A DNA stretch of 50,089 bases from an uncultured Acidobacteriia bacterium (lineage in GTDB: Bacteria; Acidobacteriota; Terriglobia; Bryobacterales; Bryobacteraceae). The position numbers were made by a program, and so were the translations under genes. Below, piece after piece: positions 24,848-33,876 of this stretch (positions are counted from its first letter, which is position 1; every line of letters starts with the position of its first letter). Where the stretch lies: assembly GCA_903875575.1 (NCBI GenBank), contig CAIQWJ010000067.1:1-50089 (forward strand), read 5' to 3'. Below the pieces are notes generated by a model. That model ran no database searches. It was not told where the DNA came from and was given only the letters and a program-made list of their open reading frames with translations.

Positions 24848-26403
24848 TGACGCTCAAAACCGCAGGGACAAGAATCGCATGGCTGGCAGGGCTCTTTTTG
24901 GTGTGCACTTCCGGTCTGTTTGCACAGTGTCCCAATGCAACAATCAACTCGGCCTTCTCGCTGGCGCTGAGCCGGGCACCTTTCAAGACCCAGGCGGAGG
25001 CCAACGCGAAGGGCTTCACCACGATGTATCTGCCAAGCGGCGAGTGCGATGCCGGCCGCTATGCGGGTGGAGCGTTTTCTTCGAGCGCGGACCTCATCCC
25101 TCTGGTGAAAGCATCTCTTGTCTGCCAGGATCCCTGGATCGCGCAGGGCTATTACCTGCTCCGCATGCAGCTCAACGGTCACGACCCGACGGTGATGGAA
25201 AATGGCCGCCCCGGAAGTACGCAGGGGCTTTGCAACATCAAGAGCTATGTCTCGCCGCAGGGAGTGCAGGATGGCTGGAGCACTTTCAGTGGTCTTCAGG
25301 ATGCCATCAGACGCCACTCTGGTCTCTTGCCCTGGCCGAACGCCGCGCCGACGCCTCAGAGCGGCACCGGCGCCACCATCACCTCCGCCTCACTCGTGAA
25401 AGGTCAGGCGGGGAGGATCGCCTGGACATATTCGGGAACTTCAACATGTCCGCAGGGCGTCATTGTGCAGCTCAACGGAAACAATTACTCTGCGGCAGTC
25501 CCGCTGAACGCCGGATCAGTCAACATCGATCCGCGGTTTACCAATTTCGCCTATTCGTCGAACACTCAGGTTGCCCTGACGGTCGCCGATGCCTGCACGG
25601 CCAGGGCGATCAGTCCCGCTTTCAACGCCACGGTGGTCGTGCAGCAGGCCCCGCCGCCGGCTCCGGTGCCCGCGCCAAAGCCAACGCCTCCGCCCACCCC
25701 AGCACCCCCGCCCAGCGTAACCATCAGTTCGTTCCATCTGATCAGCGCGCTCGGGTCAAGGTGCCTGGCAGTGCGTGGCGCTAACACAAACCCCGGAACG
25801 AAATTCATCATCTGGGACTGTCTCGATTCCTACGAACAGGCGTTCCAGTTCATGGACGACGGCAGAATCAGGGCATTCGGGGGAGCTTCCAACATTTGCC
25901 TCCAGGAGGAGAAGGACCTGCTGGGAATCTATCACCCAGTGACACGGCCCTGCAATTCGCAGAACGCCGAGCAGTTGTTTAAGTTTCAAAACGGCAGGCT
26001 GACGGGAAACACCGGCCTCTGCCTGGATATGTGGGGCGGGTGGGCGACCAACTTTGCCGGAGGGCAGACCGACGCCCAAATGGCAACCTGTAATGGCGGG
26101 GGCAACCAGAGCTTTGTTGCCGGCATCACGCTGCCCAGAGGTAATTCCATCAATCCGATCGCGACGGGCGTGCAGACGCCGATTGCGGCTCATGGAATCG
26201 GCGCAGACATCGTGTCGCACAACGGGAGCGCGGTCGTCGCGGCTGGCGCCGGCAACGTGGTTGCTGCGGGGGCAGGTAATGTCGTCGCGGCGGGAGCGGG
26301 TAATGTTGTCGCTGCCGGAGCGGGAAACGTTGTTGCCGCGGGGGCTGGCAACGTGAGCATTCCCTGGAGCAGCGGAGTAGTCGTGTCGACCCGCCCCTAC
26401 TAG
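24847..26403 (+). CDS. Secreted protein with ricin-type lectin domain and VVAAGAGN repeats
   Basis: 518 residues. The signal peptide ends near residue 26 (LAGLFLVCTSGLFAQ). Residues about 27-165 are an unrecognised Cys-containing domain (CPNATINSAFSLALSRAPF). Residues 170-265 look like an immunoglobulin-like beta domain, then a Pro-rich linker (PPPAPVPAPKPTPPPTP). A ricin-type beta-trefoil lectin follows at about 293-430 (SRCLAVRGANTNPGTKFIIWDC, FQNGRLTGNTGLCLDMW, a QSF motif), and residues 463-502 are five perfect VVAAGAGN repeats. It probably binds carbohydrate outside the cell. Upstream in the same strand run as the third CHAT gene. Confidence 0.8.
   Translation: MTLKTAGTRIAWLAGLFLVCTSGLFAQCPNATINSAFSLALSRAPFKTQAEANAKGFTTMYLPSGECDAGRYAGGAFSSSADLIPLVKASLVCQDPWIAQGYYLLRMQLNGHDPTVMENGRPGSTQGLCNIKSYVSPQGVQDGWSTFSGLQDAIRRHSGLLPWPNAAPTPQSGTGATITSASLVKGQAGRIAWTYSGTSTCPQGVIVQLNGNNYSAAVPLNAGSVNIDPRFTNFAYSSNTQVALTVADACTARAISPAFNATVVVQQAPPPAPVPAPKPTPPPTPAPPPSVTISSFHLISALGSRCLAVRGANTNPGTKFIIWDCLDSYEQAFQFMDDGRIRAFGGASNICLQEEKDLLGIYHPVTRPCNSQNAEQLFKFQNGRLTGNTGLCLDMWGGWATNFAGGQTDAQMATCNGGGNQSFVAGITLPRGNSINPIATGVQTPIAAHGIGADIVSHNGSAVVAAGAGNVVAAGAGNVVAAGAGNVVAAGAGNVVAAGAGNVSIPWSSGVVVSTRPY
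26233..26352 (+). repeat. Five 24-bp coding repeats (VVAAGAGN)
   Basis: Five in-phase units, identical in protein but different in DNA at many third codon positions. This suggests an older array kept by selection on the protein, not a fresh slippage product. Confidence 0.9.
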
Positions 26404-26440
26404 GTCGAATCCCGGCTGTGCACGAAGGGAAAGGAACCGA

Positions 26441-26962
26441 ATGACTAAACGATGGATATTGACAGTGCAGTTTCTGATCGCGGCCTGTGTGTTGGGGCCG
26501 CGGCCCGCCGCCGCCGAAAACTTCAAATCGGTGAACGAATGCGTGGCGGGTAAGCGTGTTGCCAACAATAGCGGCGATAAGGGCGTGATTCTGCGTATTT
26601 CGCAGGGCACCATGTGCGTGGTGAAGCTGGATGCGACAGGCAAAGAGCAATCCTCAATCTTCTGGATGCTGCATGACGAAGGCGGCAGCGCCGAGACAAA
26701 TGACAAGCTCGTGCCTGGCAACTATGCCTGCTATGCGGGGCTCCCGAACCAATACACCTTCAACGACCTCAAAATACTGAGCGGGACTTCGTACGAATGG
26801 GCGGGTCAGCAGGGAAAGTTCCACGTGGACCCCTCGCGCAGAATCGTCTACGAGACCGGACCGTTGGCAAAGTATACTTCCAAACTTCTGGCCGGACCTT
26901 CGGTTGGTCTGAACACGGACGGTGGCGCTTTCTTCGGAACCCACTGCGATCTGCAGAAATAA
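26441..26962 (+). CDS. Secreted hypothetical protein
   Basis: 173 residues with a signal peptide (WILTVQFLIAACVLGPRPAAA). The C-terminal half has CYAGLPNQYTFNDLKILSGTSYEW, IVYETGPLA and GLNTDGGAFFGTHC. I have seen this pattern in small secreted domains of several bacteria, without known function. Two Cys in the C-terminal half may form a disulfide. It lies 37 bases after the lectin gene and 10 bases before the TPR-CHAT gene. Confidence 0.7.
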   Translation: MTKRWILTVQFLIAACVLGPRPAAAENFKSVNECVAGKRVANNSGDKGVILRISQGTMCVVKLDATGKEQSSIFWMLHDEGGSAETNDKLVPGNYACYAGLPNQYTFNDLKILSGTSYEWAGQQGKFHVDPSRRIVYETGPLAKYTSKLLAGPSVGLNTDGGAFFGTHCDLQK

Positions 26963-26972
26963 GCACGGGACG

Positions 26973-28319
26973 ATGACTCGCTACTGGTTCGCCGCCATCG
27001 CAGTCTTCTCTCTGAGCGGTACGGTCTTTGGGCAGGAAAGCGATGTCGCCGCCGGGCGGCGCCTGGTCGCGTCCCTCCAACTGCAGCAGGCAGCCGATGC
27101 AGTCACCTTCAGAGAAGTCGGCTCAGACCGCGCGGGGGCGCTCCTCATGGCGGTCTATAACCAGGGTTCATCGCCCTCGGCAACGCCAGCCGACTGGACG
27201 AACCTGCACCGCGCCCTCACCGGCCTGGTGGAACTATACAGCGAACAGGGCGACTTCCTCCGTGCAGCCATATACGCGCAATTGCAGGATTCCAACTACC
27301 GCAACCTGGAGCATGATTACCGGGCCGCTCTGACCGCCGCCACACTGTCGGTTGAATTGCTGCTGAGATCGGGAGCGACTGACAACCTCGACCGCAGCTG
27401 GGATGCTGTAGGACGCGACCAGATGTCGCTCGCCCAACCGGGCCCCGCCCTGGAAAGTTTTCGAAAGGCGCAGGTCGCTGAAAAGGCCCCTATGGGGGAA
27501 GGAGCCGGCTTTATCTGGCGTGATCTGGTGGACGCCAGGCTGGCGCTGCAGGATGTCACGGGTGCCCGCAGCGAAGCCTTGCTGTTTCTCAACGCCGCTC
27601 AGGGCGCACCGCAGGAGTATCGCCGGCAGGCGCTGCTGGCCGATTGCGACGTGCTGATCGAAGAGAAACGTTATGAAGCGGTGCTCGACAGGCTGAAGGA
27701 GGCGCGCGCCTCCGGCGCGAGCGATACCGACATCTTCCTGCAACTGCTCAGCGCGGACCTTCTCGCCATGCGTTCGCTGGACTACAAGGACTCGATCGCG
27801 CTCGCCGAACGCATGGAGACTGAATTCACCGGTCTTCCGTACCCGGTTGCCGCACTGGCGCGACAGGCCGCTGACGTGCGCCGGCGAATGGCGGGAGACA
27901 TGGACGGCATTCTTCGGGAACAAACCGCCGCGCTGGCCGCGTTTATGAATTCCGGTAATGTTCGCGGCCAGATTCAGGCGCTGGAATCGATTGCCGCCAG
28001 CTATTCTGCGGCGAACAGTATCCGAAACCAGGCGGCGTCACTGGAACAGGCGCGGAATCTTGTCCGATCATTGTTCACTTCGGACGGACGGCCCGGCAAT
28101 GTGGCGGATGCGTCCGCCTTTTTCCGCATCTCCAACAATCTGGGCGACGCCGAACTGCGTTTACGCGAGATCGGCAGGGCCAGGCAGGCGTTTGTCGAAG
28201 TGACGCGCCTCATTGATGCATTGCCGGAAGCCACTGCGCGCACGGACGCGGCCCCGGACTACGGCTACGCGCTACTCGGGAAAGCCGCTGCAGCCGCCAT
28301 GGACGACGATGCGGACTAG
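26973..28319 (+). CDS. TPR-CHAT protein no. 3, N-terminal part (ends at in-frame TAG)
   Basis: 448 residues before TAG 28317-28319. Starts with a signal peptide (MTRYWFAAIAVFSLSGTVFGQ) and continues as TPR-like helical repeats. The same frame continues after the TAG without another stop until 30173. The sequence after it (AREILGNALKGIP, then YRKAADYYRQAVAAMEG) looks like the next TPR helices, so this is the front half of one 1066-codon gene. A single C-to-T change of a CAG codon would explain it. The product is either truncated, made by amber readthrough, or the TAG is a sequencing error. Confidence 0.75.
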   Translation: MTRYWFAAIAVFSLSGTVFGQESDVAAGRRLVASLQLQQAADAVTFREVGSDRAGALLMAVYNQGSSPSATPADWTNLHRALTGLVELYSEQGDFLRAAIYAQLQDSNYRNLEHDYRAALTAATLSVELLLRSGATDNLDRSWDAVGRDQMSLAQPGPALESFRKAQVAEKAPMGEGAGFIWRDLVDARLALQDVTGARSEALLFLNAAQGAPQEYRRQALLADCDVLIEEKRYEAVLDRLKEARASGASDTDIFLQLLSADLLAMRSLDYKDSIALAERMETEFTGLPYPVAALARQAADVRRRMAGDMDGILREQTAALAAFMNSGNVRGQIQALESIAASYSAANSIRNQAASLEQARNLVRSLFTSDGRPGNVADASAFFRISNNLGDAELRLREIGRARQAFVEVTRLIDALPEATARTDAAPDYGYALLGKAAAAAMDDDAD

Positions 28320-30173
28320 GCCAGAGAGATACTTGGCAACGCGCTGAAAGGTATTCCCAGGCAGGCGCTCTTTTCACGCGAGGACGTACTGTGGCAGGAA
28401 GCGAGGCTTGAGAGGGATGATCGCCAATACCGCAAGGCCGCCGACTACTATCGGCAGGCAGTCGCCGCCATGGAAGGGCGGAAGGATCTGGCGAAAGAAA
28501 CGGCGCTTCGCGTCGAATTCGCGCATTTCCTCGCCGAGAACGCGGAACGAATCCCCGATGCGGTCGACACGGCGGGTGCGGAGCTGGCAACTACGCAGGA
28601 ACTGGCCGCCGGGCTCAATCTGGCGGAGAGTGGGTGGCGGACGCTCTATGAGCAGGGAATACTGGCCACCGCCCGGGGCGAGGCGGAGCGGGCAAAAGCA
28701 CTTTACAGGAGCGCGGTGTCGAAGGTGGAACAACTGCGCTCCGGCCTGAGTCAACAGGAACAGCAGCAATCCCTGATCGATACGGAAGCCGTTCGTGACC
28801 TTTATCGCAGGGCGCTCTCTTCGGTGGCGGCGGGCGAAACTGACGACGCCACACTGGAAATCGTGGAACGGGCACGTGCGCGGTCGTTTCTGGACTCACT
28901 ACAAGGCAAGCGATTCCGCACCGACCCTGCCGCAATCTCCGGTGGTGCCGCCGAACTGGCGGAAATTGAAAAAAGAATCAGCGCGTCGCGTGTTGAGCTG
29001 ACACCGCGGAACGAGGGAGTGCTGCGAAGCGCGGGACACGACCCTGCCCTGCTGAAGATGGAACTGGCGCGGCTGGAGGATCGGTTTCAACTGGCCCGCC
29101 AGGAGTCAGCACTGACCCAAGACCGCTCCGCCCATATGCTGGCCGCCAATCCCGTATCGTTGAAGCGCGTCAGGGAACTGCTGCCTCCGGGAACGGCGCT
29201 CGTCGAATATGGCCTCGTGAACGATGGACTGGTAGCGCTGGTGGCCAATCGCGCAGGCAGCCGACGGACGCAGTGGAAGACGAACCCGGAACAACTGCGC
29301 AAAGACGTCCTGCGATTGCGGACGCTGCTCGCCTCCGATGGTGGTGGCGACGAGTGGAAGACGCTGTTGCGTGGCGTGTCCGAGCGGGTTTCGGCGCCTG
29401 CGATCAAGCTCCTGCCCGCCGGCACTTCCCGAATCATTGTTGTTGCCGCCGACTACCTGCAGTACTTGCCTTTTCAGGTCCTTGAAACCGCAGACGGCGA
29501 AGCCATTGTGGATCGCTACGCGGTGAGCTATCTGCCCTCCGCATCAGTGTTGGAATTCCTGCCCCGTCGCTGGAGGCCGGTGCATGACGTTTTCCTGGGC
29601 GCGCTGGGCGACACGGCAATTGAGGGGTGGCCGCCGCTGCCTGGCACCGTACGGGAAACAGCGAGCATCGCCGGAGTCTTCCCCGCTGCGCCGCACGCCT
29701 ATGGCCCAGCCTTCACGCACGATGCCGCGCGGGACGCCCTGCTGCATCATGAGGCCGTACATTTCGCCACGCATGGCCTGCTCGATGAGACAGCGCCGCT
29801 GTTCAGCGCGCTTCTTGTGGCAGGAGACGAAGGGAGTCCAACCCGTCTTTCTCTGTATGAACTAACGGATATGCGAATTCAGGCGCGTCTGGTGGTACTC
29901 AGCGCCTGCGAAACCGGTCTGGGAAAGATCTCCGGCGGCGATGAAATGTCTGGCCTGACGCGAACTTTTCTTGCCGCGGGGGCTAATACTGTGGTTTCCA
30001 GCTTGTGGAAAGTGAGCGACGATTCCACTGCTCTTTTGATGGCGGGCTTCTACCGGCGGTTACGGGCGGGGGAGTCTCCGGCAACGGCATTGCGGAAAGC
30101 CGCGCTCGAGGTTCGCGCGAAGTTCCCGCATCCGTTCTATTGGGCGCCTTTTATTGTGACCGGAAATGGATAG
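28320..30173 (+). CDS. TPR-CHAT protein no. 3, C-terminal part with CHAT domain
   Basis: Continuation of the same frame after TAG 28317; the first internal ATG is at 28470, without a good ribosome site. It holds the last TPRs, a helical linker and a CHAT domain. His934 (HFATHG) and Cys979 (LSACETG), counted from 26973 through the TAG, form an intact dyad; LTRTFLAAGANTVVSSLW and FYWAPFIVTG follow. Nothing else in this half looks decayed. The next gene begins 10 bases later. If the TAG is genuine and not read through, this half is probably not expressed with a signal peptide. Confidence 0.75.
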   Translation, partial: AREILGNALKGIPRQALFSREDVLWQEARLERDDRQYRKAADYYRQAVAAMEGRKDLAKETALRVEFAHFLAENAERIPDAVDTAGAELATTQELAAGLNLAESGWRTLYEQGILATARGEAERAKALYRSAVSKVEQLRSGLSQQEQQQSLIDTEAVRDLYRRALSSVAAGETDDATLEIVERARARSFLDSLQGKRFRTDPAAISGGAAELAEIEKRISASRVELTPRNEGVLRSAGHDPALLKMELARLEDRFQLARQESALTQDRSAHMLAANPVSLKRVRELLPPGTALVEYGLVNDGLVALVANRAGSRRTQWKTNPEQLRKDVLRLRTLLASDGGGDEWKTLLRGVSERVSAPAIKLLPAGTSRIIVVAADYLQYLPFQVLETADGEAIVDRYAVSYLPSASVLEFLPRRWRPVHDVFLGALGDTAIEGWPPLPGTVRETASIAGVFPAAPHAYGPAFTHDAARDALLHHEAVHFATHGLLDETAPLFSALLVAGDEGSPTRLSLYELTDMRIQARLVVLSACETGLGKISGGDEMSGLTRTFLAAGANTVVSSLWKVSDDSTALLMAGFYRRLRAGESPATALRKAALEVRAKFPHPFYWAPFIVTGNG

Positions 30174-30183
30174 GAGAAAGATT

Positions 30184-31401
30184 ATGAAACGGTTAGTGCT
30201 CATTTTTGTTTCTGCGGGCAGTTTGCTGGCGGCCGATCAGTTGGCCATCCCGATCGACCCCGCGCAGATGGACCAGGTCTCAGCTGCCTTACGGACAGCA
30301 GTCCAGGATGGCGACGCCCCAACTGTGCTGACGCAGGGCCGCCGCATGCTGGAGCTTTACCCGAATGAGCCTCTGATTCATGCGTCCGTCTACAGGCTGA
30401 TGTCGGAAGCGGCGCAGAAGGCAGGCGACGCCACGCAGGCCGCTCAGTACAAGGCAGTGGCGAAGAACCTGGATCCTTCGCTTGAAGGCCGCATGAATGG
30501 GGGGCAGGGCGAGGTTGCGACACGGGGGAAAATGGACAACCTTGCGGCGGCGCTGCAGGTTGTCGCACAGGGCGTTCAGATTTACCAGACCGTTCGCGCA
30601 CAGTCGCAGCCACAGCGGCCTGGCCAACCGCAGCCGCAGCCAATGCAACAGCAGTATCCGCAGCAGCAGTATCCGCAGCAGGTGCAACAGCAGTATCCAC
30701 AACAGCAGCAACCGCAGCAGGTGCAACAGCAGTATCCGCAACAGCAGCAATACATGCCGCAACAGGGAGCCAGCGTCAATTACCCACCCGCTCCGGTGGG
30801 CGACCCGAATTATCAGCAAAATCCAGCGGCTGCCGCACCGATGCCCGGCTGGGCACCACAACCCCAGTATCCACAGCAACAATTCCAGCAGCCGCCCCAG
30901 CAGCAGTATTCACAGCAGCAACCGCAACAGCAACCCCAGTATGCCCAGCCACAGCAACCGATACAGGGCGGCGGACCGTATAGTCCTCCGGCCCAGCAGC
31001 AGACGGCGTATCCCTATCCGTCCGGCCCGGCGCCGTATTCCGGTAACGGCTACGCGCCTCCCGGTGGTGCCACGCGTGGCGAGAAGCCGCCGCTGTTCAA
31101 GGTCATCCATGACCATTCGCGTGTGGGCGATTCCGCCTACTTCCAGAAATCGTGCGGCGCGCTGCTCAGCGTTAGTGGATCGAACCTGACGTTCACGCCC
31201 TCCGGCGGTGAGGCTTCTCTGGTCATCCCGGCGACCGACATTCTGGAAATCCGCATGAATACGCTCGTGGGGCGGGACGCCGGCGAATTCCACGTCGGGA
31301 CCCGGCAGGGGCTGTACCTGAGCGTTGTGCCTGCGTCGCAGGATCGGGACGAAGCGCGCGCGGCCGTCGATGCGCTTCGCGCGAAGCTGGGATTGGAGTA
31401 G
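30184..31401 (+). CDS. Secreted Gln/Pro-rich protein with C-terminal beta domain
   Basis: 405 residues from ATG 30184, with AGGAGA upstream. A signal peptide (MKRLVLIFVSAGSLLAA) is followed by a TPR-like helical part to about residue 140, then a long tract of QQYPQQ-type repeats (about 145-285). The last 100 residues are a compact beta domain (LFKVIHDHSRVGDSAYFQKSC, LSVSGSNLTFTP) that could be PH-like. The Gln/Pro tract is likely a disordered spacer. Function unknown; part of the CHAT/lectin cluster. Confidence 0.75.
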   Translation: MKRLVLIFVSAGSLLAADQLAIPIDPAQMDQVSAALRTAVQDGDAPTVLTQGRRMLELYPNEPLIHASVYRLMSEAAQKAGDATQAAQYKAVAKNLDPSLEGRMNGGQGEVATRGKMDNLAAALQVVAQGVQIYQTVRAQSQPQRPGQPQPQPMQQQYPQQQYPQQVQQQYPQQQQPQQVQQQYPQQQQYMPQQGASVNYPPAPVGDPNYQQNPAAAAPMPGWAPQPQYPQQQFQQPPQQQYSQQQPQQQPQYAQPQQPIQGGGPYSPPAQQQTAYPYPSGPAPYSGNGYAPPGGATRGEKPPLFKVIHDHSRVGDSAYFQKSCGALLSVSGSNLTFTPSGGEASLVIPATDILEIRMNTLVGRDAGEFHVGTRQGLYLSVVPASQDRDEARAAVDALRAKLGLE

Positions 31402-31408
31402 TTTTAGG

Positions 31409-31933
31409 GTGCCGGACACGCTGACAAGCCAGGTGCGCTGGACGGATCGTACTTTCGGTCCCCGTCCGGGCACGCTGACATTGACGGATGATCGCCTGAG
31501 CCTCGCGTCTGCCGCCGGCGAAGAGATTTTCGCTGTGCCGTCTACCGAAGGGTGCCATACAGAGTGGCCGAAGTGGGGCTTTGATTCCGCATTCCGTCTC
31601 CGGGTCGATGGGCGGTGTTACAGCGTCACCTTCATTGCCGGGGCCTCATCCCTTGGCACGTGGAGTTCCGGGATGAAGGAAGGCGCGGAATGGAAAGCCC
31701 GGCTGATTCCCGGCTTTGTTCCCAGCCGCCCCAGAGACTGGATCATCAATGCCTTTGTTTTCGCCATGGTGACCGCTGCCGTGGTTTGCGGGCTGCTCCT
31801 TGGACTGATCCTCGTGGTCAACCCTGACAGTAAATGGTACGACCGTCTTTTTGGCGGCATCGCGATGTTCTGGGCGGTCGGGAGCGGCGTAATCTGGATT
31901 GTGGAACGCCGAAAGGTTAAGCGCGGGCGGTGA
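31409..31933 (+). CDS. Membrane protein with N-terminal beta domain
   Basis: 174 residues from GTG 31409, ten bases after GGAG at the end of the previous gene. The N-terminal 105 residues are beta-rich (PGTLTLTDDRLSLAS, FRLRVDGRCYSVTFI) and may be a PH-like domain related to the end of the preceding protein. Two transmembrane helices follow (INAFVFAMVTAAVVCGLLLG and GGIAMFWAVGSGVIWIV) with a basic cytoplasmic tail. Function unknown. Confidence 0.7.
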   Translation: MPDTLTSQVRWTDRTFGPRPGTLTLTDDRLSLASAAGEEIFAVPSTEGCHTEWPKWGFDSAFRLRVDGRCYSVTFIAGASSLGTWSSGMKEGAEWKARLIPGFVPSRPRDWIINAFVFAMVTAAVVCGLLLGLILVVNPDSKWYDRLFGGIAMFWAVGSGVIWIVERRKVKRGR

Positions 31934-32046
31934 GTCAGTCATCTCAGACATGATCGGCATAGGGTATGCCTGCGATACTGGCCTGAGACGAGATGCACCG
32001 TAACCGAATGACATCTTCCGGCGAAGTCTTTTAGAAAGGGGTGTAT

Positions 32047-32583
32047 GTGACCCCTTCCCCAGAGACTCTGATGGCGAACTACCAGCGAGGTGACGCGGCG
32101 GCGGCGGGTGAACTGGTTGACGCCCTCAGTCCGCAGCTTTTCCGGTTCTTCCTGGGGCAGGTGCGCAACCGCGAACTGGCTGACGACCTGTTGCAGGATC
32201 TCTGGCTGCGCATCCATTCGGCCCGCCATACCTACCGGGAGAGCGAACCGCTGTTGCCGTGGATGTACGCCATTGCGCGTCGTGTTCGGATCGATCAGTA
32301 TCGCAGAAACAAAAACCGCGCGAACAGGGAACTGCAGATGGAACGTCTCCCGGACGCTCCGGTTCCGGATGCCGAACCTGCCGGAAATCTGGATTTTGAA
32401 ACGCTGCTGGCGGAGCTGCCGGAAAGTCAGCGCGAGGTCCTGGTGATGCTGAAAGTTTCCGGCCTCAGCGTGGAAGAAGTGGCGCGGGCAACGGGCTGTT
32501 CGGCGGGATCTGTTAAACAGAAAGCGCATCGTGCATACGAGAAACTGCGCACGCTGCTGAAAGGGAGTGGCCATGCCGTTTGA
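32047..32583 (+). CDS. ECF-type RNA polymerase sigma factor
   Basis: 178 residues from GTG 32047, five bases after AAAGGGG; a GTG at 32041 is possible. Region 2 reads QLFRFFLGQVRNRELADDLLQDLWLRIH, with WMYAIARRVRIDQYR. Region 4 reads LPESQREVLVMLKVSGLSVEEVA then GCSAGSVKQKAHRAYEKLR. It overlaps the NrsF-like gene by 11 bases, a classic sigma/anti-sigma pair. Confidence 0.92.
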   Translation: MTPSPETLMANYQRGDAAAAGELVDALSPQLFRFFLGQVRNRELADDLLQDLWLRIHSARHTYRESEPLLPWMYAIARRVRIDQYRRNKNRANRELQMERLPDAPVPDAEPAGNLDFETLLAELPESQREVLVMLKVSGLSVEEVARATGCSAGSVKQKAHRAYEKLRTLLKGSGHAV

Positions 32584-33241
32584 AGCGCCGGAAGGCCTAA
32601 TGAATGCCACTCCGGATGCCACGCGCGTTGCCGAGACGCGCCGGAAGCTGATGGCGACAACTGCGCCCGTGCGTGCTTTGCCCCCGAACGCCGCGCTGAT
32701 GATTACCTGCATAGCCGTTTTCGTGGCGCTGGCGGCCATATTGGCCATGCCTTTCGGGTATTACGGCATCGAAAACATGAGCGCGGCTGGCCGGGCGATG
32801 GAATTTACTGTCTTGCTGCTGCTGGCTGTCACGCTGGCTGGCGGCGTTGTGGAACAGATGATCCCCGGTTCACAACGAACGCTTCGGCCAGTGGTGAGCG
32901 CTCTGACCGCTATCGTGCTGTTGAGCGTCACGGCTCTGCTGCTGTTTCCGGTGCCCGGATCGGGCGACTTTGTCCGACGCGGCCTGCCGTGCCTTCGTCT
33001 GGGGCTAACCTGCGCCATCCCGGCGGCGGGACTGGTTCACGTCATGATGCGTCGCGGGCTTGTCACCGACGATATTTCCGCAGCTGTTGCCGGCGGCGCT
33101 TTCGCCGGTCTGCTGGGCGTGGCAGTACTGACGCTGCACTGTCCCATTTTCAGTTCCGGGCACATCGTGGCCTGGCACGTCGGGGTGATTGCTCTGACGT
33201 CTCTCCTCGGCGCGCTGGCGGGCTGGCTGCGCGCCCGCTGA
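32573..33241 (+). CDS. NrsF-like (DUF1109) membrane anti-sigma factor
   Basis: 222 residues with about six transmembrane helices. A short cytoplasmic N terminus (TRRKLMATTAPVRALPP) is followed by helices and a late LTLHCPIFSSGHIVAWHVG, matching the conserved LHC...H..WH pattern of NrsF/DUF1109 anti-sigma factors. It should hold the sigma of the preceding, overlapping gene at the membrane. ATG 32573 is preferred to GTG 32567 because GGGAG precedes it. Confidence 0.82.
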   Translation: MPFEAPEGLMNATPDATRVAETRRKLMATTAPVRALPPNAALMITCIAVFVALAAILAMPFGYYGIENMSAAGRAMEFTVLLLLAVTLAGGVVEQMIPGSQRTLRPVVSALTAIVLLSVTALLLFPVPGSGDFVRRGLPCLRLGLTCAIPAAGLVHVMMRRGLVTDDISAAVAGGAFAGLLGVAVLTLHCPIFSSGHIVAWHVGVIALTSLLGALAGWLRAR

Positions 33242-33271
33242 TGACGTACCCTGAAGAGAGCACCAGGTCCC

Positions 33272-33874
33272 GTGTCGGTCGAAAAACTTCTGGGAGGCAT
33301 CTCCCGCTTCCAACAACACGTTTATCCAAAACACCAGGATCTCTTTGAGAAACTGGCGCTCGGCCAGCGGCCCGACGCGCTCTTTATTACTTGTGCTGAT
33401 TCGCGCATCGATCCCTGTCTGCTGACGCAAACCAAGCCCGGCGAACTGTTCATCTGCAGGGTGATCGGCAATATTATTCCGCCGTATCCCGATAAGCTCG
33501 GCGGTGTTTCCGCCACCATTGAGTATGCCGTCGGCGTGCTGGGTGTGCAGGCCGTGGTGGTCTGCGGCCACACCGATTGCGGCGTTATGAAAGGCGCGTT
33601 GAATCCGGAAGCGTTAACGGAATACCCCAACGTGACGGCCTGGCTCCGTTACGCCAACGTGGAGCATCGCGAAGCGGACCCCACCCCGGAATTCCTGCTT
33701 TCGCTCACCGAACGCAACGTAACCGCGCAACTGCACAATCTGCGCTCACATCCGGCGGTCGCGGCAAGGCTCAAAGAGGGCGATCTCGCGTTGCACGGCT
33801 GGGTTTATCACATCGGCTGCGGTACCGTGACTGCCTGGGACGAAGAGAGCGAAAGCTTTCTGGATACGACCTGA
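33272..33874 (+). CDS. Beta-class carbonic anhydrase
   Basis: 200 residues; interconverts CO2 and bicarbonate. The zinc ligands and catalytic Asp-Arg pair are visible in FITCADSRIDP and CGHTDCGVMKGAL. GNIIPPY and SATIEYAVGVLGV match the beta class. It starts with GTG 30 bases after the NrsF-like gene and may be transcribed with it. Cytoplasmic, no signal peptide. Confidence 0.95.
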   Translation: MSVEKLLGGISRFQQHVYPKHQDLFEKLALGQRPDALFITCADSRIDPCLLTQTKPGELFICRVIGNIIPPYPDKLGGVSATIEYAVGVLGVQAVVVCGHTDCGVMKGALNPEALTEYPNVTAWLRYANVEHREADPTPEFLLSLTERNVTAQLHNLRSHPAVAARLKEGDLALHGWVYHIGCGTVTAWDEESESFLDTT

Positions 33875-33876
33875 GA

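Noticed and set aside
30640-30970. CAG/CAA-rich tract that looked like a tandem DNA repeat or CRISPR-like array
   Set aside because: It is the Gln/Pro low-complexity coding region of the secreted protein; there is no repeat-spacer regularity.
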